A DNA stretch of 64,000 bases from Karstenula rhodostoma CBS 690.94. Lineage: Eukaryota; Ascomycota; Dothideomycetes; Pleosporales; Didymosphaeriaceae. The notes below the pieces were generated by a model that worked only from the letters and a program-made list of their open reading frames with translations, had not been told where the DNA came from and made no database searches. The stretch is taken from positions 2,403,122 to 2,467,121 of the forward strand of contig MU001492.1 in assembly GCA_010093485.1 (NCBI GenBank), given 5' to 3'. Positions 32,064 to 42,760 of the stretch are shown one piece after another. Numbering within the stretch: position 1 is the stretch's first letter; every line of letters begins with the position of its first letter. The translations under genes were made by a program, and so were the position numbers.

Positions 32064-32690
32064 ATGCCACACCCCTCCATCAACACCACCAACTTCCACC
32101 AAAAAGACTACGACCTCGAGCGCGACAAACTCCTTTCCACAGGCGCCATGGACACCGAAAACTACGCCCGAGACGAGTTCCTCGCCAACGGCCTCCTCGA
32201 CCTTCGCGACTCGCGCACCACCGCTCTCTCCGACCCCGAGAGACTCTGTCCCATCTGCATAACACCCCTCGACACGTCCACCCCAGCCGGCCTGGATGAC
32301 CTCCGCGTCATCGTCCGCTGCGGTCACTTCTTCCACAACAGCTGTCTATCGCCCTGGCTCAACCTACCTACAGCACGCATGGCCACGTGCCCGATGTGCC
32401 GCACTGAGCTGTTTCCGAATCCGGAGTACTTCTCCCGGGCGCAGTCTGTGCATGGGACTCCGAGGATTGATGAGGATAGTGCGAGGATCGAAGAACTGAT
32501 GATGCAGTCGCGACCGCTGGTGATGAGGCTCCAGGCGATGCGAAGGCTGCTGTGGAGCTTGAGAGCGAGGGGGGAGACGGTGCCGCAGGCGGTGGTGGAC
32601 GAGATTGAGAGGACGCGGGGGCAGATTGAGGAGCTGGAGGGGCAGGTCATTGCGGTTGGGGCGGAGATTCATTGGTTGAGTGGGGTATAG
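32064..32690 (+). CDS. RING-H2 finger protein, paralogue 1
   Basis: Likely E3 ubiquitin ligase. The ATG at 32064 gives 208 aa; the frame is open upstream but the upstream part reads as leader. The RING-H2 ligands are C62-x2-C65, C86-x-H88-x2-H91-x2-C94 and C109-x2-C112, with VIVRCGHFFHNSCLSPWL as core. Before the RING is FLANGLLDLRDSRTTALSDPERL, which matches the segment in the other two paralogues (FMDPDNAQGLLALSDPRTDA, FVDPANGLLLPLTDPRTEA). The C-terminus forms a coiled coil (ARIEELMMQSRPLVMRLQAM, IERTRGQIEELEGQV). It has no membrane segment, so it is probably soluble. Substrate unknown. Confidence 0.82.
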   Translation: MPHPSINTTNFHQKDYDLERDKLLSTGAMDTENYARDEFLANGLLDLRDSRTTALSDPERLCPICITPLDTSTPAGLDDLRVIVRCGHFFHNSCLSPWLNLPTARMATCPMCRTELFPNPEYFSRAQSVHGTPRIDEDSARIEELMMQSRPLVMRLQAMRRLLWSLRARGETVPQAVVDEIERTRGQIEELEGQVIAVGAEIHWLSGV

Positions 32691-33395
32691 GAGGGCACGA
32701 CGGCGAATGTCTTCGACACTATGTCTTGGGACTAGTTTTCCGATGTCTTTTGCTTCTGGTCCACTTTACTGTTTGCGTTCTCTTGAAATTTTTGGAGTTT
32801 TTCTTGATGGCCAGTAGGCATGTACGTATGCACGCGTTGTCTGACTCCAACCTCTAGTTACGGGGTTTTTCTTGGTCCGGAAGGCGACTTTTCGAGCAGA
32901 GAGTTTGTAATTCTACTACAAGCTCGACTTTACAATGAACCTTAGTTCGTTGGCCAGAAATATCCTTTGATTGCCTTGAGGCGGATGTATCGTTGTGTGA
33001 GCATGCTTCGACATGCAACTGCCATAGTTCGAGAACAAATCGTCTGGCTATAGTCGCCTATTCATCTTGACCCCGCCTTCCTTTGCGTCACCCTTATTAC
33101 AACCGTCGCTTGTTGCTCCTATAATATTTGCGCCTTAATGAGCTCGTTTCTTTTTCTCATCTTTTAAAAAAAATTCTGATGAATTCTGCGTACAACAACT
33201 TGTACATTTTATCCGCGCCATTCGCGGGGCCGAAGATATGCGCAGAATATGCGCACACGAGCTGACTTTTAGCCTTGCAGGCGGCTATTTACAAAAACGC
33301 AGCCTACCCAGTGCTGAGCTCCGAACTAACTTACTTTTTAATTCTAGCGTTCTTACAACTCGTTTCGGTCTATCCGATACATTGGATTTATCAGT
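32691..33395. other. Intergenic, 705 bp
   Basis: 3' flank of RING paralogue 1 and promoter of the Myb-like gene. The hairpin found behind the other two RING genes was not seen here. Confidence 0.4.
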
Positions 33396-35813
33396 ATGCC
33401 AAAAGTGACGAGATTACCGCGAGGCTGGCTAGGAGACACGCAGCAATATACCGCGGCATCTCCTGAAGCTCAATTACACCCGCCATCGCCTGATCGATGT
33501 GCGCTCACAGGGTCAATCGTAAAATCCAATGCTATAGCTGGCGCCACGACTTGGTCCCAACAAGATGATGAGACTCTGATCAACGCCCGCGCACAGGGAC
33601 TGAATTGGAACCAGATTTCACCGAAATATTTCCCTTCGAAGACATCAAACAACTGTCGGAAAAGGCACGAATGGCTTATAGAAAGGCAAAATACTGAGCA
33701 ATGGGACGGCGTAAGGGTGGAGGTACTTGCAGAAGCGTATATGGAAGTGAGGAGCGAGATGTGGAGAATATTAGGCGCAAAAGTCAATGAGAAGTGGCAG
33801 TTGGTGGAGCAGAAAGTACGTGATCTTGCCGGAGTCATCAGATGCGCTTTACTTACCCGTTCCAGTGCATGGAGAAGGGCTTGAAAAATCTTACTCAAGC
33901 ATACCGTGAAGCACAACGGAAGGAAGGTAATCGCCTGGTTTTTGGTGATGACAGTGGTATCGGAATTTCTGACGTTGAGGACGACCCAAACGAGGGCCTG
34001 TCACCAGTACTAACAGACGCTTCCAACCAACTGCCCTTGGTATACCAGCAGCCTACGACAACGCGTGTGCCTTCCATTCACTCCATGCTGCAGCACCCGC
34101 AACACCCTCAGCATCCACAGAGTATTATGCAACAGCATAATCTAGAATACCCCACGAGTGCATATGAGCCTCCATGGCTTCAAAAATCATATGTTGGAAG
34201 CACTGAGACCTGTTCTGCAGCCTCTAGCAAGAACGAACAACAAGAGGAGCAAGCGAATAAGATAGAACAGGATCAACACAGAGCACCCACACCTCCCACA
34301 GATCATCCATCCCAACATCTTGTCTCTTCACCCAACGCCGACCATGTGTCGACTCCTTCGGTAATCTCAGACCAATCAATAGAATCTGACGTGGACGAAA
34401 CCGAAGCACAGAAAGAGCTCTTGCTTAATCGTCTCATGGTCCGCTTCTATGATCTCTTTGATGACCCAGATTCTCCCTATCGACGTTGCCAAAGTTCATC
34501 TGCATCTCCAAAGGGTGCTAGCTCCAACGTTACAGCACTAAAGGTTGTTGATTCCGTAGGAAACTCAAAGCATCATCACTCTTTTGAGCGGGATAAGGAT
34601 GACGAAGAACTGGAGGATCGGCCAAACAAAAGGCCCAGGAAGACAGATCACCGTGGCGCATCCTCTGAAGAAGAGACCAAGAAATCCTTTGCCTGCCCGT
34701 TCTTCAAGCATGACCCGGAGAAATACTGTACAGCAAGGTCGTGCTCAGGCCCGGTAGGTTGGGAAAACATAGCCCGTCTCAAGTGAGTATCTAGGGGACT
34801 TCCATGCCTAACCAACTCCCGATAACAATTAACAGGGAACACTTGTACCGTCGCCACACTCGACCGACCCAATGCGTCCGCTGCTGTGCGACCTTCCCAG
34901 GTGAGGATAAGCTAGAGGAACACCAACGAGCACCGGAAGGTTGCAGCATAAGATCTCAAGAGTCTCTAGAGGGTTTGACCAAGCCGCAAATTGAGCAGCT
35001 TAAGCGCCGCAGTAGAATGTTTCAAGCTGGAAGCGAAGAAGAGAAATGGAAAATCATCTACCTGATCTGCTTCCCAGATACCGCCCTCGGCGCCATGCCG
35101 ACACCGTGTAAGCATTATTGGTACGTTCATCATGTGAATACATACTAACGATAACATCAGTCTATGAACACGAGGCCGCTGAGACTAACATCAGAGATCA
35201 ATCACCTAAAGACCCAACGCTCGCGCAGTACGAGGCATACATGAACCGCGAGCTTCCGCGAAAAGTTCGTAAAGAGCTCGAAATAGCGATGGGCAAATTA
35301 TTCGGCCCACTTGAAGAGACGTTGAAGAACCAGCTTGAAGGCCTCGTGCGTAATTGCCAAGAGATACTCTCAAGGGATTACGAAAGTTCCAAGGCATCTG
35401 TCGAAGACCAATCAACCGACACGACTTCTGGAATCGCGGCCTCTAGCGGCACTGGTACACAGCCACAGTCGCTATCGCAGACTAGCTCGACCACGACATC
35501 GAGTGTATTGGCTCCGTATACTGTACCGATGGACTCTGTATTTGACCCTTGGCAGGGTGTGGATGCCACATCCGGTCTTCAAACCTGCATGTATTCGGAC
35601 TCGGCGTACTTCTCGGAGATAAATTATCCGCTTCCCAGTGATCCTTGGTGGCCTTCGATGATTGACACAGCCCCAACACTGCCCGATCTTGATCCATCTC
35701 ACATGGGCATGACAAGCAGTGTGGAACCAGATTCGTTGAACAGAGATAACGCACCGATTTCATCTCATATAGGGAAAGGGAAAGGCAGAGCAGACCATGG
35801 CAATGACGGTTGA
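33396..35813 (+). CDS. Myb/SANT-like and zinc-finger nuclear protein
   Basis: Exons 33396-33815, 33866-34782, 34836-35107 and 35161-35813 give 753 aa, with phases in agreement. Residues about 50-100 form a Myb/SANT-like domain (TTWSQQDDETLINARAQGLNWNQISPKYFPSKTSNNCRKRHEW shows W, W/N-x-I and K-R-H positions). The middle is disordered. Exon 2 ends and exon 3 begins with a fungal zinc-binding pair: FACPFFKHDPEKYC...GPVGWENIARLK joined to EHLYRRHTRPTQCVRCCATFP and HQRAP. The last third is Ser/Thr/Pro-rich. This architecture occurs in many uncharacterised pezizomycete proteins. Role inferred: DNA binding. It sits between the RING-H2 and HET genes. Confidence 0.75.
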
Positions 35814-36508
35814 TCAAGGTTTGGAATCGTAAGCAGACAGGGTAACTTCCCAGGTTCGAAAGCTCTTATCAAGAGCATGAACTTGTCCCAACCCCTCTTT
35901 CAATCACCAATCGTCGTTCAAGTGCCTGTGAAGCATCATGATGTTCGGAGGGTGAATCTTATAGTCGATTCCTGAGACTATTAGCCAGGACGATCAACAA
36001 TGAAACAATCACAACACTTACAGATCCCTCCCATCAATTTTGACCTCTCTCTCCCATAAGCCAAGAAGTTAGCTAAGCAGATTGTCAAAGCCCCACCCGG
36101 CACCGGGATGTTTGTCACGGACAGCACAGTAAATGCCCACATGCAATCCCACCACGAACGATTGTCTTGATGGATTAGGTCCAGGGCCACTGTTATTCCT
36201 TCAGTTTTCAATTTGGTTTGCTATTTTCAATCTCCTGCGAGACGGAGCACTCAGCACCACGGCATATCGTTGGTCATGTGATAGCCTATGGTAGTTCTCA
36301 ACCCTACACTATTGCTAGCCCGTAAATGTGGCACAGCTGTAATCGGATACGAGATCTGTGGCTGTGCGATGCCCTGTCAAAGGTTACACACTATCGCCCC
36401 GCCCGCCTTTGTTCCTCGTCTAACCTACTACACCCTCGTACCTCTTGATTACGTTGCAACCGATACATATACTAAACAGTAGCCAGATGCTGCTTTAGCT
36501 CACGAGCT
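35814..36508. other. Intergenic, 695 bp
   Basis: No gene supported. Promoter of the HET gene at its right end. Confidence 0.4.
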
Positions 36509-38619
36509 ATGTCCCGTTTACAGAACAGGCTTGATAGGTCTCTCACAGCGCTGACCGGGTTGCTGCCTGGATCACGTGCGAACGAGCCGGAAACAACGTC
36601 GAGGGTGGACAGCACTCATACAGCGAGAGTCATTGCAGCACGTTGCTCTTGCTGTCATCGGTCGAAGACGACGATTGAAACTACCTACTGGGATGGCACC
36701 CTTGACCACCTGCGAAGTGCAGCCGATGAAGGATGTATAAGGTGCTCCTTCCTCGCCAAATGTATTGTATCCTTCGCATCGGATATATTCCAGAAACAAA
36801 ATAGTTTTAGGGCTTGGGCGAACTTCAGTACTTGTGAACTCAAAGTACATCGCAATGGGAAGCCCGACAATTTTGTACTCGATATTTTCGCGCTTCATGG
36901 TAATCAGCCTTTAGTTTCACGTATACACCTCAGTACGTTCCAGTTTATAGCTAACAATGGCGTACATCAGAGCAGAATAATACTCCGTTCAACAACATTC
37001 CCATAAAGCGGTTACTACCTGGAGACACATCTTCGGACATGACATCCATAACTATCGCCAACTGGATACAAGACTGCAAATCCAATCATACCGACTGTAA
37101 CTCTATCATCCCTGATTTCCATGATACTTCTTACTCCCCAAAACGGCTTCTAGACCTCACAAATGCACGCATTGTGCTTCGAGAGAATGTGCCCGGTAGA
37201 CCTGTGTATGCCTGCCTGAGCCATTGCTGGGGTCGCTCAAATGATCTCACAAAGACGACGTTGGAAAATATCGACGAATTCAAGACTTTGATTCCATGGA
37301 AAGACCTGACCAAGACATTCCGAGATGCGGTGGAGATTTGCCGCCGCGCGGAGATCAACTTTCTCTGGATCGACTCTCTGTGCATCATTCAAGGCTGCAA
37401 GGACGATTGGGACGAGCAGGCACCTCAAATGGCGAGCATATATAGAAGCGCTTTTGTCACCATTGCGGCTACAAATTCGAAAGAGACCATTGAAGGCTGT
37501 TATCGCACGGCAGGTGCCGACTACCTTGCCAAATGCGTTCCTGGCACAGACGTCTACGTTCGCCGCCAGCCTTCAAAATTCCCCACACATTGGGCCTCTA
37601 TAAGCTCAGAGGAATGGCCTTTATTGAATAGAGGATGGATATATCAAGAGATGCGACTCTCACGCCGCGTACTGCATTTTTGCTCTCAAGAGGTTATCTG
37701 GGAATGTCAGAATGCCAGGAGAAGCGAGAGCGGATGCAGCGACAAACCCCTTGGCAGTAAGGATACCCAAACGTACAAGACTACAATGTACGGGGCTGTT
37801 CCCTACTCGAAGCTCGCTGAGGATCCCCGCAAGCTGTGGTACAGGACTGTCCAAGACTACTCACGCCTACAACTCACGTTCGAAAAAGACAAAATGCCAG
37901 CCCTCGCAGCTCTCACTCGAGATATGGAGACGTTGAGAGCAGACGATCGGTTCTTGGCAGGCCTCTGGGAGAAGACCCTGCTTCTGGATCTTTTGTGGAT
38001 GGTCTGGCCAAGTCCGAAGACTGGACGGCTGGCCACGTGGAGAGCTCCTACATGGTCTTGGGCATGTGTTCAATCCCAGGTCATGTGGGGGTCCAGTGTA
38101 GACCATGTCCTCGAATCGGTTAAAGTTGATGATATTCGCTATGTTACAACGGGGCCAGCTTGCATGGGTGAGATTCAGGAGGCTTCAATCAGCCTACATG
38201 TCCCCTTACTCCGGGCCAAGTTCGACAGCGCTAGGTTCGAGAGTGCTAGACTATGTTGGGATCCGATAACACCTTTTCTCTACGACCTCGTCATCCAAGA
38301 CGAGAAGATGGACTATGACTTCTCCTTGCCTGGTCCGTGCAATATTCTTTCACCTACCGAAGTCTTCATCGCTCCTATCGGAATCAATAAGCTCAATTGC
38401 CACCATACTGGAATCGTGTTAAGGAAGCAGGACCGTTCAATCTACGAAAGAGTTGGGTACGCAGAGATTCAACACCGGGAAGTTGTGGATATGTTTGATA
38501 AAGGACTGAGGGGTGGCAGAGGTATGACTTGGTCCTTCAGTGTGGAAGGAAATGAAAAGTTGGATCTCGTAACCACCTTCTTTATGAGCATACCTGTCTG
38601 TAGTGTCACGATAATCTGA
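36509..38619 (+). CDS. HET-domain protein (heterokaryon incompatibility family)
   Basis: Exons 36509-36899 and 36971-38619 give 679 aa. The 71-nt intron (GTAATC to CATCAG, with a GCTAAC branch motif) removes what otherwise looks like a frameshift and yields FALH-EQNNTPFNNIPIKRLLPGDTSSD, the family's usual lead-in. The HET core follows: ARIVLRE, YACLSHCWG, LPW-like LIPWKDLTKTFRDAVEICRR, FLWIDSLCIIQGCKDDWDEQAPQMASIYRSAFVTIAA, and the later NRGWIYQEMRLSRRVLHF. N-terminal cysteines (CSCCHRSK, CIRCSFL) may bind metal. HET proteins take part in self/non-self recognition and programmed cell death after fusion; most members are untested, and this one's partner is unknown. Confidence 0.9.
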
Positions 38620-39566
38620 GAGCTGCTAATCTCGGAATGACTAAATGGTGAAGTGTAGGATGACCATTCTCATTCCGCTCGATGGCTAGTTGCGACACAA
38701 ATAACCAATAACTGTCGATATGTACAACTTACAAATGGGTGGGAATTTTGCTTACTATGATCCTTCGCGCAACTCCAGGGGATTACTGGGAAATCAAAGA
38801 AGATTGAGAGTTTTCAAGTAGCCCATCAGGTGGTATGAGCTCAAGAGTTAGTTTCAGGTAGCCACCGTTAGCTAGTAGGGTAACCGACCCGCACCGGCCA
38901 TGATCTTGCCTTGAAAGTCCATACTGAATGGCATTTCGAAGGGATATAACGGCTATGTTTGATGATAGAACCGCATGTATTCAGGAATAGCGTAGCATCT
39001 TACTAGAATATCTACCGTTGGATATCGGCCCTGCCCCTACCAACGCTTACAGGTATCAACACATCAATTTCGTTATTGCCCTCAGAGATCATACTGAAAC
39101 ACTTCGACGAGCTGTAAAAATTCCAGTCCCACGAATGTCGCGTCTCTGGTTGAAGAAACAGTTATCCAAACCTGAATATGATACCTTTGCAGTTGCCCGG
39201 TTTCTAGCATCGCAAGAGTGCATATCCGAAAATACACGAGCGAATTATTCTCACAGAGTTCATCATGTAACAAGGTGCCGTTGCGAATTCAGTCTCAGCA
39301 TATTGTTATAATGATGTGATTCCACTCATATAACGCGAAGGTGTAAAGGACTGACCATAGGAGTACAATGTCGTCTTTGCCCGGCTTTGTGCTGGCTTCC
39401 CATATTCACCTATGTGCAACGGCCTATAGGTATTTAACAGACTTCCCTATCACCCTCTGTCAGATCACAACCCACCTCACATCCGCTTTCGAAACGCAAG
39501 CCCAACGCAACTTAACACTTGCAGCACTCGTATCGCTTCCTTCTACCATACTCAAGCAAATTGGAT
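38620..39566. other. Intergenic, 0.95 kb
   Basis: Short frames only (for example 39018-39311), without motifs. Promoter of RING paralogue 2 at the right. Confidence 0.35.
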
Positions 39567-40379
39567 ATGTCTTTCACTGGGCGTAACAACATGCGCCTTG
39601 GGGGCTTCGCAATTATAGATGTGCAAGGCGTCGAGGAGATGATCGTTGACCGCGACGATGAGGGCTTCCTCGCACAGGGGCCGGGACCTTCCGCCTCGAC
39701 ACCTGTCGTAGGTCTACACCAGCAGCAGCAGCAGCAGATCGCCAACGAGATGCAGCTGCCCCGTGGCATGCAACAATCCGCAGTTCGTGAGGAGCAAGGT
39801 CAAGATCTGCCTTCGCGTCAGCAGTTCATGGATCCTGACAACGCACAAGGTCTGCTCGCACTTTCAGATCCCCGCACCGATGCACATACGGACGATGATT
39901 GCGGAATCTGCAATAGCAACATGCGGGACCTAGATGAAGCTGTGGTCATCGTTCGATGCGGTCACATCTATCATCGCTCCTGCTTGCTACCTTGGTTCGA
40001 CATCGATGTCCGAGTCCACACGTGCCCGTATTGTCGCAAGGACCTATTCACTGCTCCGATCCAACCGACCCATGTGACGACTGTACCGACCATTCCTCGT
40101 AGACCGACCAGTGTAATCGCAGCTTGGCGCATCCTCATCAATGTTCAGCGTAACTACTGGCGCCAAAACATTCAACGCTACGTCGAAGCGCGAGACCAAC
40201 GTACCTATTATAATGAGGATCTTCTTAGGCGTCTCGGTTTTACTGAGAATCGGATGTCGTTGAGTGATGCTGAGATTCTTCTCCGAATCGAGGACGAGAT
40301 TTCGCGATTGAACGAAAGACTGGAGCGAATTGACGAGCAGGAATCGCGTCTGCAGCTAGAAGATGAAGAGGCTCAGTGA
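39567..40379 (+). CDS. RING-H2 finger protein, paralogue 2
   Basis: Likely E3 ubiquitin ligase of 270 aa; the ATG at 39567 is the first in frame. RING-H2 ligands: C112-x2-C115, C131-x-H133-x2-H136-x2-C139, C153-x2-C156 (core VVIVRCGHIYHRSCLLPWF, TCPYCRKDLF). The pre-RING segment FMDPDNAQGLLALSDPRTDA is shared with the paralogue at 41525. A run of six glutamines encoded by CAG repeats lies near residue 55. The C-terminal third is a charged coiled coil (EDEISRLNERLERIDEQESR). A conserved hairpin lies about 95 bp beyond the stop. Confidence 0.83.
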   Translation: MSFTGRNNMRLGGFAIIDVQGVEEMIVDRDDEGFLAQGPGPSASTPVVGLHQQQQQQIANEMQLPRGMQQSAVREEQGQDLPSRQQFMDPDNAQGLLALSDPRTDAHTDDDCGICNSNMRDLDEAVVIVRCGHIYHRSCLLPWFDIDVRVHTCPYCRKDLFTAPIQPTHVTTVPTIPRRPTSVIAAWRILINVQRNYWRQNIQRYVEARDQRTYYNEDLLRRLGFTENRMSLSDAEILLRIEDEISRLNERLERIDEQESRLQLEDEEAQ

Positions 40380-40474
40380 CTTGCCGCTGACCGAACTAAT
40401 CAACTATCCAATGAATGTTGGGAGATGCAGGGTCGCTGGATAAACTTGAAAGTGGCATTTGGAGCGAGAAAGGC

Positions 40475-40510
40475 GAGGATGGATAAGCTCTTCTGATTAG
40501 AGGCATCCTT
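40475..40510 (+). other. Conserved 3'-flank hairpin behind RING paralogue 2
   Basis: GAGGATG at 40475 pairs with CATCCTT at 40504-40510 (end pair G-U in RNA). An inner CTCT/AGAG stem lies between. The sequence and fold match 42902-42935 behind RING paralogue 3. Likely part of the 3' UTR. Confidence 0.55.
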
Positions 40511-40781
40511 AGCCTATACTTTCATATCTTCCTAGTCATATTAGTACCATGCCACAGAACACCGTGCTTTTACAACGAATATACTACTAAGTTTTCTGAA
40601 ATCAGTTCTTTTTAGGTCTTTGCGTGGTGTCCATGTGCATGTCTTCATTCTCTCCAGCTAAAATCTAGGTTAGTTCGATATCAAAGTGCATATTTTTGTA
40701 TACTCGGTTTGCAACTCTACTTCTTCTGAACTTTGAAAATTCATCGAGGAAAGCCCAAATACAGACTAGTTACTTAAGAAA

Positions 40782-40905
40782 CAAATCCAAGGCTTTGAGC
40801 TGTTTGAATTCTTTGTGTTTTGGCACCCCGCAGAGTTCCTGTATTGCGTTTTGCCGCGGCTTGCAAAAGCGCGCGAAGTATCACATTTGACAAATCCACG
40901 ACTTT
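40782..40905. mobile_element. 94-bp mobile insertion with 15-bp target duplication, copy B (intergenic)
   Basis: Core 40797-40890, ungapped match to copy A at 7917-8010 (about 76 of 94 identical). The flanking direct repeats are CAAATCCAAGGCTTT at 40782-40796 and CAAATCCACGACTTT at 40891-40905 (13 of 15). They are unrelated to copy A's flanks, so the two cores inserted independently. Most core differences in the first 80 bp are transitions. The frame starting at the first base is open throughout. Confidence 0.8.
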
Positions 40906-41524
40906 TTCCTATTTGTTATTTTACAAGATGCCGATGACTCTCTTCGGGATATTCACTTTGTGTGTATTTTTAATCCACAAAACTGAGGACAACTAGACAA
41001 CCCAGTTCTTCTGCAAGAACCACTTGTTTCTGAGAGCACAATCCTACTAAACTCCAGTATATATCACGCACCAGCAAGACCCCAAGATCGATTGATCAGA
41101 AAGAAAAGTCTCACAGGCTTGGCTTGGCGCAGAGCACGCACCCATGATGCATTTTGGAATCTCCAGGCCTTCCTCGCAAAGGTCCTTTCCCTCTACCATT
41201 AGATGTTAATGGCAGTCCCTTGAATCGTGTTTCGTTAAGATGAGTGTCAGCATTGTGCCTTCATGATGTGAGACCAGACATTCATACCACAAGACAGTGC
41301 ACAAGCCTCGGCACATACACGCGACTTTCATTGTTTAATTTTTCACTGGCTTCACAAAGTTATAGCAGTGGCATATTACTACGCCTATATAATTCTCCCC
41401 TCTGCAGGTATTGACCCTACACTTGCAACAGAACCCGACGCGACTCAACATCAACCCTCTCTACAAGACAGAAACACCAGTTCCCTCTGTACTTATCCTT
41501 CCAGCCGAGGAAAAGATAGGAAGC

Positions 41525-42760
41525 ATGTCATCCCCACAGGAAAACGGCATGAACAACACCAATTCTCCAACGGAGAACACCCCGCTGCCCGCTCTCGTAC
41601 CGGCGGACGATTTAGCTGCTCCCCAGGATCGCACCCGTACAGGCGGCCTACCATTGCGTGAGCACTTTGTGGACCCGGCCAACGGTTTGCTGCTCCCTCT
41701 CACGGATCCGCGTACAGAAGCTCGCCCTCAAGATGTGTGCGCCATTTGTTGGGAACCCATGGACAACTTGTCTGAGGCTGAAGTCATCACCTCATGTGGC
41801 CATATCTACCACCGTGGTTGCCTGCGTAGGTGGTTCGAGAACCGGGACGCTTTCTACGGCACATGTCCCATGGATCGCGCACGTCTGTTCCGCACGCACC
41901 TCAGCGAGCGTACGCTTGCGGCGCGGGAACAGCAACGTTGGATGGACGTTTCGTTCCAAGGCCGGGTGCTCATCGATGGCTCGGTCGCTGATCGAGTTCG
42001 TCTCGGTGCTAGTTCAGCCCAGATCTTCGCTGAGTTAGAACACGTACAGGACCGTCTTGGTCGTCTCGACGCTGAAGAGCAACGCCTCAACGCCCTGTTG
42101 GGAGAGTTGAATCGTGTGTCTGAGAACCGAGCTTCCCGCGCCGAACAGACTGCTGGCCGAACTTCAGCGTCTCCTTTCCTAAACGGACGCATTGGTACTG
42201 AGCAGATTGCCACAGCTTCAGACTCGCTCTTCCATGGAGAAACCCCCCAAGTCCGTTTACCGCGCCCTCGTCCCTTCGTCCGGCTGAGCGCCCCCATAGG
42301 TGACGTCCACAATCGTCGCTCTGGCGTCGAGCATGGTGCTTTCGCGACACCAATTTCGTCCAGCTTTGAAGACACTACAGAAGCTAGCCTTGGTCAAACT
42401 AGCGAAATGGACGAGTCGCCCCACCGTGTCGTTTGGGACCACGACAATTTGATTCGGGACCGCAATCGTGCCATCCAAGATCGCAATCTGGTGATTGAAG
42501 ATCTTGACCGCACTATAGAAGACCTCGACAATGCCATTCGAGACCGCAACCGCGCCTTCGCTACCGGCATCTCCAACGTTCCGCGAGCTCCTCGTGCTCC
42601 TTGGGTCCCTCATGCCCCGCAGGCTCCTCGTTACACTCCAGCATTCCCCAGCCACGATGAGCTTGATTTTGCTCTTACTGACGAGCAGCTCTATGAGATG
42701 GAGGCAATCCGACGCCAAGCGGCGGAAATCGAGCGTCTTTATAATGAAGATTCTGATTAG
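41525..42760 (+). CDS. RING-H2 finger protein, paralogue 3, with variant last ligand
   Basis: Likely E3 ubiquitin ligase of 411 aa; first ATG in frame at 41525. Ligands: C72-x2-C75, C91-x-H93-x2-H96-x2-C99, C114, and Asp117 where the eighth ligand is usually Cys (TCPMDRA). An Asp ligand at this place is known in Rbx1 (CPLD), so zinc binding is probably kept. FVDPANGLLLPLTDPRTEA precedes the RING as in paralogue 2. After the RING is a coiled coil (LEHVQDRLGRLDAEEQRLNALL). At about 42448-42555 five seven-residue repeats of the type I-x-D-x-x-x-A follow (IRDRNRA, IQDRNLV, IEDLDRT, IEDLDNA, IRDRNRA), then an APRAPW/PHAPQAPR Pro-Ala tract. Confidence 0.82.
   Translation: MSSPQENGMNNTNSPTENTPLPALVPADDLAAPQDRTRTGGLPLREHFVDPANGLLLPLTDPRTEARPQDVCAICWEPMDNLSEAEVITSCGHIYHRGCLRRWFENRDAFYGTCPMDRARLFRTHLSERTLAAREQQRWMDVSFQGRVLIDGSVADRVRLGASSAQIFAELEHVQDRLGRLDAEEQRLNALLGELNRVSENRASRAEQTAGRTSASPFLNGRIGTEQIATASDSLFHGETPQVRLPRPRPFVRLSAPIGDVHNRRSGVEHGAFATPISSSFEDTTEASLGQTSEMDESPHRVVWDHDNLIRDRNRAIQDRNLVIEDLDRTIEDLDNAIRDRNRAFATGISNVPRAPRAPWVPHAPQAPRYTPAFPSHDELDFALTDEQLYEMEAIRRQAAEIERLYNEDSD

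Larger units (their letters stand above)
40380..41524. other. Intergenic holding a conserved hairpin and a mobile insertion
   Basis: Between RING paralogues 2 and 3. It contains the hairpin at 40475-40510 and the second copy of the 94-bp insertion at 40782-40905. The frame of RING 3 is open upstream to about 41411. No separate gene supported. Confidence 0.5.

Noticed and set aside
36509..37039. Reading the HET locus as a frameshifted pseudogene or two genes
   Set aside because: A 71-nt intron with donor, branch motif and acceptor joins the two frames in phase and recovers the family lead-in sequence.
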